In this document: positions 55,901 to 64,000 of the stretch, in pieces | Layout of the letters: the number at the start of each line of letters is the position of its first letter | Position numbering within the stretch: position 1 is the first letter of the stretch | Source of the DNA: Bidens hawaiensis | Taxonomy: Eukaryota > Streptophyta > Magnoliopsida > Asterales > Asteraceae | Assembly (NCBI GenBank): GCA_021521415.1 | Contig: JAIQDT010003559.1 | Location: 186,001-250,000 of the forward strand | Length of the DNA stretch: 64,000 bases | Direction: 5' to 3' | Notes under the pieces: model-generated | The model's database searches: none | What the model was told of the DNA's origin: nothing | Seen by the model: the letters and a program-made list of their open reading frames with translations, nothing else | Made by a program: the position numbers and the translations under genes

Positions 55901-58900
55901 AGACACTCCTTATCATTAAATACAGTTGTGTATTTCTTATCACAGATTTGTGACACGCTCAACAAATTGTGATCTACTTTGTCACAATAATTAACCTTCT
56001 CAAAGGTGATACGCCCATTTGATACATCTTCTTCTTTAGTAATAATTCCACCCGAATTACCAGCAAACCATACCCTCCTTGTATTCTCTTGACATTTGTT
56101 AAGAGGTTAATGTTTCCGGTAATATGACGAGAGCATCCACTATCCATTATACAGTTTTCACCAAAAACAGTCTTGGATGAACTCTTCACATGAATGAAAA
56201 CTGATCAATTTAAAAAGGCAGCCCATGTCTTAGTCTTGGGCACCTGTTGAGTTTCACTTGAAGTTTTAATGTTTAGTGAATCCAAATGTGGTTTAGCTGC
56301 TTGTGAATAAGTCACAGGTTGTTTCGAATTTCATCTTAAATATGCAGCTTGAACTACATTCGTATTCACATTCTTGCAAATAGGTTCCATGGGAACAAAT
56401 TTGGACTTTAAATTACTTGAGTTTTCATTAACATGAATCACCTTGCGAGGATCCACATCAGAAAACATGATATGTGTTTCATCATCAAAAGACATCGGTC
56501 TTTTCAAAATCTCCTTAATCACATGAACGGTTTTGGTTTGTTCTCTGATAAATAGATGAAGATTTTGTGATTTCTTCGGTCCACAATTTCTGACTACATG
56601 ACCTTGTTCACCATAGAGAAAACACGTTCTCATGTCAACACGTTCACGTTGTGGTTTAGCAGAAACTTGTGCAACAGAAGGTTGATGAAAAACACCAGCA
56701 ATGGGACCTTTGTCCAAATCACCAAATGTCACAAATTTCTTTTTTCATGTAGAAATCAAGGTTTAAACAGTTTGAAAAACTCTTTAAGTGTCAGTTCCAT
56801 TTGATTTAACAAATTGAACATTCTTAGCAGATTTTAAAAATTGTTTGGATTTTATTAAAGGATCTATTACATTTGATGTCTTGGAGTTCACAAACATCTG
56901 TTCAAGGTTTTGAATCTTGGAAGTTTCATTTTGAAAGACGCTTTCAATCAATTAAGGCTTGATTAGATTAAGCGGAATGTCTTTCTTTGTGAACACTTTG
57001 CTAATCCCTTTCAACTTAAACACTCGACCAGTAGAAGGCTTAGAAGCAACAGGATTGACGAAACGCATCAAATCCTCATCAGAAATCTTTGGCTTTTCTG
57101 ATTTCTTAGCCTTAACCTTAACCGGTTTCTCCTTTTTCACTTAAGACGCATTTGACACAGCCTCCTCAAATTCATGAGGTTCACATAAAATATGATTTGA
57201 ACTTGGAATGTCCTGGTTTTTGTGTACAACATCAGGTTCAAATACATCCTCAATGATTACCTTCTCAACATTTTCAACAAAGATCTTGTTACTTTGAATA
57301 TGAGGTTTTTGAGTTAAAGATTGGGCATTCAAATTGTCATTTTTAACCACTTTAGGTTTTTCTCCAACAATAGATTCATTAACAACAATTTCCTCTTTAC
57401 CCGTAAAAGGATTAGCATTATAATCATTATGAAATGGTGGTGGTACTTCAACAAAACCTGCACCTTTCTTTGAATCTTTTTGCTTACCATTCACTTCAAT
57501 AATTTCATTTAGCACAAACGAAGACTTTCGAAACTTGCCCAAATTGCTTTTCAAGTCAAGAACCTCATTCTCAAGTTTTGTTATCTTAGTTCGATGTTTC
57601 AAAATCTCTTGAAATTGTTGATCATTAATTGTCATTTTGACAGAAAATTAATCTTTCAAGTCATGGTTACTAATAGACAATGTTTCTATTATCTCCCTAG
57701 ATCTCATTTGTGATTCTATGTATTGTCTATATGTATCCTTAATTGAAGAAGTTTCTTTTACCAATAAGTCATTATGCTCTTTCAGCGGTTCTAACCTAGG
57801 CTTAACAGTTTCACAATAAACACAAGACACATTTGCAGATAATTTAACAGAAGAAGAAGAAGAACTAACCTCGTCAATCTTAGCCATGCATGCAAAAGAA
57901 GTTGGTTCCATATGACACGAACCATCAGAATCTGATTCTGTTTCATTATCAGATGACAGCTCATTCCAACTAGCGTCTTGAAATCTTTCATTCAGCTCGA
58001 ACATAGCCAAATTTTCTTGATTATCATTACACAACAATCTTTGGGTCCAATCAGTCCTTCAGCAGCATAGAGAAGAGCTTGTGATCCCGAAGCAGAAGGT
58101 TTACCACCAGAAGGCTTGTCAGCAGAATCATTACTCTTCTTCTTCTTCTGTCTTGGCTTCGCGGTTCATTATACTCTTTCTTTTGCTTATCACACTCTTT
58201 GGCAAAATAACCAAATTCTTGATAGTTGTAGCACTTGACTTTTAATTTATCAAAACCAACTCTCTTGTCAGAGATGGTAGATCTTTACCAGTTCTTTGCA
58301 TGAATTTCTTCACTTTTCTCACAATCATTGCCATGTTCCACTTAAGATCCATAAGTTCCAAATCATCTGGATCGATTTGGTCATAGTCTTCATCAGTTAT
58401 CTCACTCGTGGCAATCTTACTACCAACCAAATTCTCATACGAGGCCATGAAAGCATAAAGAAAAGCAAAATTCTGTTCAGCTTCTTTCATGTTCACGTTT
58501 GGTAGTGCAGAAAGTTATTTGCGGTAGCAGATGCTCCAGAACCTCCAGAATTTTCAGTAAATCCATATGCCATAAAGCATACATTATAATCACTATAAGT
58601 TGATGATCCCTTGTTTGCACTCTGAGTAAGAAATGCAGTAATGGGAGTTGCAATGCTACTTAATGGCATATAACCTCCATAAAAAGATGGATCTTGGAAT
58701 TCTTTTAAAGATTTATGACATTTCAGATCATATTCTCTAGCTTCCACTTTTTGCATGAATTCTGAAGCCGTTAGATCTTCATTCTTAAATAATTATTTTC
58801 TTTTAACACCATAGGAATGTTGAATATGAACCCGGTAAAGCATTCTTGACTGTATCAATATTATCAGATTCAGTGGGTTCCATCTTCAATTTGTTCATTT

Positions 58901-59414
58901 CTGCTATCAAGTGGTTAAAACGAGTAAGCATCTCTTCAACAGTCTCACCCTTTAATAAGTTAAAGTTTCAAAATTGAAACTTCAACATCACTTTCTTGCT
59001 CTCTTTTGTGTTTCCCATACATCTCATCTTAATGTGTTGAAACAATGAAGCACATATCTTAATACTTCCAACTTGGTGAAATACGTTATCAGATAATGCC
59101 ATAGTCAGAGTTGAATATGCTTTAGTCTCAATCTCTAACGCTTTCTTTTCCTCTTGCGAGTATTGAGAAAAGGATTTTGGAGTAAAACCCGTAGTTTCAC
59201 TACCAAGCATTGGAACTGTATAAACTTCGTCAAGACAATGAGAACAATCAGGATGCACATAACCAAGATGTTCTCGAAAACGTGGTTCCCATTTGGCAAA
59301 GTCACTGAATTTCATTAAACGAGGACATTTCGAATGAGATCCAATTCCCGCATCAAGGTATAACATGTGTTGCATCAGTACGTTCTGAGATGCCAATGCA
59401 TAAAAACCAGCCAT
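52920..59414 (-). pseudogene. Copia gag-pol polyprotein, all domains present but many stops
   Basis: Gag starts MAGFYALASQNVLMQHMLYL at 59414 and includes the LELMDLKWNMAMIVRKVKKF segment. The first zinc knuckle is damaged (CYNYQEFGYFAKEC, with Tyr for Cys and His), and a long acidic, coiled-coil-like spacer leads to a second one (CFLYGEQGHVVRNC). Protease: CIMDSGCSRHITGN (about 56140). Gag-pre-integrase and integrase lie at 55965-55246, with LWHRMGHIHARKM, CVACKKGK, MDLFGP, RSDNSMKF (Ser for the usual Gly) and PEQNGVVER. Reverse transcriptase is fragmented; its YVDD lies at 53787-53798 with an in-frame TAA at 53802-53804. RNase H: FSDSDYGGC, STAGCQFLG-like and DNSATI. The domain order PR-INT-RT-RH is that of Copia. 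Not functional. Confidence 0.9.
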
Positions 59415-60362
59415 TTTAAGTAAAAAGTTCTAACTTAGTAAAATTCAAACTTTAGGGTTAAAAGTGAAATTTCAGTAACGAATTAGGAACAGTAATTTTA
59501 ACGAATTAAGTGAAGTCTAGATGATGAATCAGGAACAATAACTTAACGAATTAAGTGAAGTCCGGATGACGAATCAGGAACAATAACTTAACGAACCAGT
59601 AACGAATTAACTGTAACGAATGAGTAACGAATCAAGGACGAATCAGAATGAGGAATCAAAGATGAATCAATGACAAATCAGAATGAGGAATCAAAGACGA
59701 ATCAATGACAAATCAGAATGACAAATCAAAGACAAATCAATGATGAATCAGAATGACGAATCAAAGACCACGAATTAGCTACAGTGAATAACGAACTAGT
59801 TTGTTATTCTGTTGTAACAAACTTTACACATGGCACGAATCAGTTAGAGACTGATAACGAATTAAAATGCGTGAATAACGAATTACAGCAATCTTCAAAC
59901 CTTCAAATCTTAAAACCAGATTTCCAGAAATCTGGAAATTTTCCAGATCCAAAAACATAAAATACCCAAACTAAAATTATGTATTACGACTTAAATATGG
60001 CACCAAATTAGCCAAATCAAAACCCAAAATGATCGTAATCAACTTGAAAACACAATAAAACTATCCCGTATACCTTAAACCAAATAAACAATTACCAATT
60101 TTCAAATAAACCACACTATGTTCGGTAAAACCTCAGATCTAGTCCAAAATCAGCATAAACAACCACACTATTCCAATTCAATCCACACAAATCCTTCACA
60201 ATCCACACCGAACACAATTCAATCCCAGTTCAATCCATAATTAACATAACCAATTGTTAATTCAACCAAAATCAATAAAACTTACTTGAAACCGAAACTT
60301 AACCAATAAACTTCAATTGCTTATCAATATTACCTTAACTAAGAGCAATATAACACCAGAAA
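59415..60362 (-). other. Leader of the Copia element, with AACGAAT repeats
   Basis: Non-coding between primer site and gag. The part next to gag (about 59465-59885) is dense in AACGAATTAAG, GACGAATCAGGAAC and AATCAAAGACGAATCAATGA repeats. The rest is AT-rich with CACACTATTCCAATTCAATC-like stretches and no feature I recognise. Confidence 0.7.
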
Positions 60363-60374
60363 GCTCTGATACCA
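60363..60374 (-). other. Primer binding site, initiator tRNA-Met (Copia)
   Basis: TGGTATCAGAGC on the minus strand, followed by TTTCTGG; 2 bases from the LTR end. Confidence 0.88.
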
Positions 60375-60376
60375 CT

Positions 60377-60940
60377 TGTTAAAACCTATTCAGATCTTAA
60401 TTAATCCGTATAGGTATTAGATCGATTAAGCTATGGATCTAGTTAATTGATATGTCCTTAGTTATATATATGATAGTAATTGATAATAGTAATAATAAGA
60501 TGAAACAAAGTATTGAGAGAGAGAATGGACAGAGGTTCGAGAGGATAGATAAACAATACTTAAATTACTCAAGGCTAAACAGCCTTATATAGACGATGGA
60601 ACCCAATTTTTTACACATCCCATAACGAATTGGCTCCATTCGTTAACTTACATAACTTAAAGGGAAAGCATAACGAATCAGTAATTCGTTACACCCCCCA
60701 TTCGTCAGTATTCCATGATGAATGGGAAACATACATATCGAATTACTGTCCATTCGTTAAACATCCTTCACGAATGGACATTACATATAACGCACTGGCT
60801 CAATCATTAAACATCCTTAACGAATGAGTCTATATATAACGAACTAGGTGAATTTACGTAAATACCCCTTACATTAAAATAATAATAAATTACAACCGAT
60901 AAATTACAAAGACTCGAGACGACAAAACCGTGCAATAACA
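60377..60940 (-). repeat. 5' LTR of the minus-strand Copia element
   Basis: 564 bp. The plus-strand ends are TGTTAAAACC and GCAATAACA, giving a TGTTA/TAACA terminal pair. The LTR contains about ten AACGAAT/ATTCGTT motifs within 60620-60845. The boundaries rest on the adjacent primer site and the terminal pair, because no second LTR is available for comparison. Confidence 0.75.
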
Positions 60941-61947
60941 TCCCATGCTTATTCTGCCCCCCTGGTCGAGGGATCTTGACAACATCCGCATAGGGATTCT
61001 CTTCTTCATTATCTTAAGTTGAAGTTTCGAACATCGAAACTTGGCGCTTCTGGATCAACCGAATATGTTTTAGACCTTTTGTTAGGCCTAAAACTTTTGG
61101 TGTTGGTGTCCATAACGGGGGCCCACTTAGGGTGAAACCTCAGGTGGGTTTTCCAACAGTTAAAGTAACTGAAGTTCCCCGACTTCTATTGATACTCTAC
61201 CAAGGCCATTTCCATGATTTCCGCGTCAAAGACACCGCTACCCCACGTTCGAGTCATCCGAGAGTGAACCACATGGTAAGCTCGTGCATTTGGTGTTTAT
61301 ATCGCTCCATTTCGACATTACCGAATCTTTTTCCCGATAAGAGTCCTCGCCATGTTCGTGGAACAAATCTTTAATTTTGTTTCAAAATACGCCTGATTCT
61401 TGAAAGTTCGCTAAAAAAATAAAAATATTACAAGTTCAATGTTTGTTCTAAGAAATTTAAATATATATATATATATATATTAAAAACTTACCGCACTCGG
61501 GATCTTCCGATATCACGCACCATGCCCGAGCAAACACTCGCCGGGTTTCCACGGTATAGTGGTCTTTTTAGTCTGAGGTTCGGCGGCGGGTTTCTTTACG
61601 TGTTTTCTCCCACGTTCGCCTCCACGTTGGCTCGAACCGCCGCGATTTTCCGGGACGAGTTGTGGCTCCGGGTTGATTTGTGTCTCCAGCACCGTCTCAT
61701 CGTCGGGTTGGGAACCGGCCATCATATTCGTGGTTGGGTTTTGGAAACTGGACACCATATTTGGGTTAGGGGCTCCGAAACTTAGATATTGTCTGTACGA
61801 GACCATTTGCGGGTCGAACGGATACAGGGTTTGAGGGGTCGGGATTGTAGATAGGTTCGATTGTTGATTATTTCGGTCGGGATTGTTTGCGTTGCCTTGT
61901 CAGGCGTATGCAGCAAAACCGAGCGTTTGATTGTTGTAGGGAAACAT
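60941..61947 (-). pseudogene. NAM-associated/trihelix-like gene fragment, broken and cut by Copia
   Basis: The start is MFPYNNQTLGFAAYA at 61947, then a TGA. A Q/N/P-rich stretch follows (from FGAPNPNMVSSFQNPTTNM), then a basic GGERGRKHVKKPAAEP and WKPGECLLGHGA, the start of a Myb/trihelix-like domain. After an AT-rich interruption, pieces in several frames follow: LFHEHGEDSYREKDSVMSKW, FHPKWAPVMDTNTKSFRPNK and DNEEENPYADVVKIPRPGG. Trihelix start, HPKWAPV, acidic stretch and IPRPGG is the order in the large plant family annotated NAM-associated or GST-T3-like, related to PIF/Harbinger ORF1. The 3' part is lost to the Copia insertion at 60940. Confidence 0.6.
61461..61481 (+). repeat. (AT)n microsatellite
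   Basis: A short run of alternating A and T in the disrupted middle of the NAM-associated-like pseudogene. Confidence 0.85.
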
Positions 61948-62030
61948 ATTGGTTGGTGATCTGGAATATATATTTGAGTGTTTTATAGAAAATTAGTAGA
62001 TGAAGTGTGTGAATTGAAGTTTGAGTCTGT

Positions 62031-62037
62031 TTTTATA
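62031..62037 (-). promoter_or_regulatory. TATA box of the NAM-associated-like pseudogene
   Basis: TATAAAA on the minus strand in the context CCTATAAAAACAG, 84 bases before the ATG at 61947, followed by a C/A-rich leader. Fits a normal plant core promoter. Confidence 0.5.
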
Positions 62038-62288
62038 GGAGATTTGTGTTAAAATTTAAAAATGGATTTTTTTTTATCAAATGGTCAAAAAAGTAACAGT
62101 TATATTTATTAGCGGATATTATTTGATTACCAGATATAGTTTATTTTTAGAGATAGATTTGATTATTATTCTAGAATTATCTCTTTCCATGTATTTAGTT
62201 AGTGTTTGTTATTCCTAGGGGTCTATATATATGACCCTCCTCCATGTAATATGATTCATTCAATAATAACAAACCATAAGAACTTTTA

Positions 62289-62300
62289 TGGTATCAAAGC
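62289..62300 (+). other. Primer binding site, initiator tRNA-Met (one mismatch)
   Basis: TGGTATCAAAGC, one base different from the usual TGGTATCAGAGC; a form common in Copia elements. Confidence 0.8.
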
Positions 62301-62430
62301 CTCGGCTCTTAACCCTATCGCCTTCCTTCTTCTTCTTTTTTATTCCGATTAACCACGGCTAAAGCTTCGGCTGACCTTTATCAATCGCCTTAGCCTCCTG
62401 TCATCTTCCTTATTTTTTCGATCAACCCTT

Positions 62431-64000
62431 ATGGCTAAGGACGACATACTAGAACAACAAGGCACCTCCATATCTGATCCCAAACTTGCCTTGCACCCCG
62501 CTTATTCGGTCACTAATATACAAAGCAAAATACAAACCTTAGATGGAAAGAAACTCACCTACAGTGCCTGGGTCAAGTTGTTTCGACTCCATGCCACGGC
62601 TTATCAGGTTCTGAATCACATTGATAACACCCCACCACCCGCCGTTGATTCTCCAGAGTACTCCTCCTGGAAAGAATTAGACGCTCTTGTTTTACAATGG
62701 ATTTTCAGCACTGTTTCAGATGATCTCCTCCCCAGCATTTTGGAGAATGAATCCACTGCACGTGCCGCTTGGTTGAAGTTAGAAAAGTAGTTTTTAAGTA
62801 ACAAAAAGGCACGCGCGAGTGCCTTAGAAACAAAATTCTGCAACATGACTCTTTCGGCTTGTTCATCGCTGGATGACTATTGCCAACAACTGAAGGACCT
62901 TGCTAATCAGTTGGAAGACGTGGACCATCCAGTTACCAAAGACCGCCTGGTGTTACAACTTGTACGCGGCCTACCAGCTGAATTCGATACAACTGCTTCC
63001 TTGATCAATGCTAATAATGTGGACTGGGACTTGGCCAGAAGCATGCTGAATGATGAGGTAATCCGTCTTGATGCCCGACAAAAATCTACCAATTCTGTTT
63101 TAATGACCCAAACCAATACCACAAACTCACATAATATCCACAACCCCTACCCCACTCACGGCCCTACCCATCCTTCACAAAACCAAAACCAACCAACCTA
63201 CTACCGTGGTGGCTGGGGACGAAAACGTGGTCGCTCCTATCGGGTTGGACGCGGACGCGGTTCTGGTCGTGGCCAGGGACAGCAACACTACCAACAAAAC
63301 TGGACTCCCCAACAACAATCTTACCCCCAATGGGCCTGGTGGAATACCCCTCCATGTCCCTACCCAACCTAATCCTCTAACCCACCACCGACCCCTTTTC
63401 AGCAGCCACATAATCACTCGTCATCCCACTATACAGCAGCCCAGCACCCTTCGGCCCAGAACTACTCTGCTGGTTCACCTCAGTCCATGTTTTCTCTGCC
63501 TCCCTTTGCTCCACCAGGTTTCGGCCCACCACAGAACCACTTCAGCCCTTCCGGTTCTGCCCCACAGGCCGCGTACAATGCCTTATGTCCCTCGGATATT
63601 GGTGCAGCCATGAGCTCTATGCATCTCAGTTATGACCCACACACTATCATGGATTCTGGAGCAGGAGGGCATGCTACCAATGATCAAGGTATGATTCAAA
63701 AACCCGACTCTTTTCCTGTTTGTAGTAAATTTTTAGTTGGCAATGGCGCTTCTTTACCAGTTCATGGGTCTGGAACAGGTTACCTATCCCTACCCAATCG
63801 CACCTATATCCTACCTAATATCTTACATTGCCCCCAAATTATTAAAAAGTTAATTTTAGTTTGTCGTTTTACTTGTGATAACAATGTTTCAATAGAATTT
63901 GACCCCTTTGGTTTTTCTTTGAAGGATCTTCCCATTGGGCGCCTCCTATCCCGCCACAATAGCACCGGGGATCTCTATCCAATAACCACACCAGAGCTTC
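62431..64000 (+). pseudogene. Copia gag-protease-pre-integrase, partial, two stops
   Basis: One frame from the ATG at 62431 to the window end, interrupted by TAG at 62788-62790 (in EK-stop-FLSNKKARA, where a Leu codon is likely) and TAA at 63370-63372. The gag (UBN2/Retrotran_gag type) has YSAWVKLFRLHATAYQVLNH, ASALETKFCNMTLSACSSLD and LVRGLPAEFDTTASLINANN. An RGG-rich basic stretch (RGGWGRKRGRSYRVGRGRG) follows where a zinc knuckle would be expected; I see no CCHC motif. A Pro/Gln-rich linker leads to the protease (MDSGAGGHATND at 63649) and a gag-pre-integrase region (NILHCPQIIKK, SRHNSTGDLYP). It is nearly intact apart from two nonsense changes, so fairly young. Integrase and RT are outside the window. 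Confidence 0.88.

Larger units (their letters stand above)
52923..60940 (-). mobile_element. Copia LTR retrotransposon (minus strand), 3' LTR not found
   Basis: It comprises the 5' LTR (60940-60377), a primer site, a long leader (60362-59415) and gag-pol (59414-52920). After the last codons (LGLNELKFLAAT) the sequence goes directly into the LTR of element E, and no second copy of the 564-bp LTR is visible. Either a deletion removed both the Copia 3' LTR and the end of the LTR of E, or the two were joined by recombination. The other flank begins TCCCA (60941), a candidate target duplication that cannot be matched. Confidence 0.85.
62110..64000 (+). mobile_element. Copia LTR retrotransposon (plus strand), runs off the window
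   Basis: A short AT-rich LTR (left edge uncertain, about 62110) has a TATA region CTATATATATGACCC (62222-62236). It is followed by a primer site and a gag-protease frame. It lies directly upstream of, and opposite to, the promoter of the NAM-associated-like pseudogene. The LTR start could not be fixed because no TG terminus is clear and the second LTR is outside the window. Confidence 0.75.

Noticed and set aside
62756..62850. Two separate small genes at 62431-62790 and 62845-63372
   Set aside because: They share one frame, separated only by a TAG inside a conserved Copia gag sequence; one broken gene is simpler.

Overview
This window is repeat-dense plant nuclear DNA, probably from a eudicot. 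The sequence shows plant LTR retrotransposons primed by initiator tRNA-Met, an En/Spm (CACTA) element, a hAT-type MITE, plant TATA and telo-box promoter motifs, and introns. A gene fragment at its right end resembles the multicopy NAM-associated/trihelix-like genes common in Asteraceae, but that placement is a weak inference. I found no intact host gene, rRNA, tRNA or CRISPR. Almost every coding stretch is a decayed transposon gene.

Layout. (1) 1-13194 is a head-to-tail array of a gag-only LTR retrotransposon (TR-GAG type, Gypsy-like gag, no pol). Three internal regions alternate with three LTRs of about 2.25 kb, and one internal region carries a 432-bp hAT-like MITE. (2) 13195-15611 is the 3' part of another degenerate LTR element. 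(3) 15612-52925 is a minus-strand gag-only element, here called E. Its downstream LTR contains an AT-rich higher-order repeat, and a 27.9-kb CACTA transposon (16676-44546) sits inside that array with a 3-bp target duplication. (4) The CACTA element has a TPase gene on the plus strand and a TNPA-like gene on the minus strand, diverging from a central array of 19-20-bp repeats. It also carries a B3-like gene fragment and large subterminal repeat fields. It has itself been hit by a full gag-only element (D, 27754-34721, inside the TPase gene) and two solo LTRs (19178-21916 and 40843-42947). (5) A further solo LTR (46773-48992) splits the zinc-knuckle part of the gag of element E. (6) 52920-60940 is a minus-strand Copia element with all domains but many stops and no visible 3' LTR. 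It is inserted into a NAM-associated-like pseudogene (60941-61947). (7) A plus-strand Copia element starts near 62.1 kb and runs off the window.

How it fits together. The gag-only elements encode only capsid and nucleocapsid-like domains, so they would need reverse transcriptase and integrase from partners. All the copies share an initiator-Met primer site, a probable leader intron ending 6 bases before the gag ATG, and a stop between the capsid and zinc-knuckle parts. Related gag-only families both host the CACTA element and have inserted into it, which gives an order of events. The most useful second-look signals are the conserved leader intron, the recurrent CA/NC stop, the tandem array with shared mutations, and a dense AACGAAT-type motif found in LTRs of two unrelated retrotransposon classes. 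I did not find evidence of a new cellular system.
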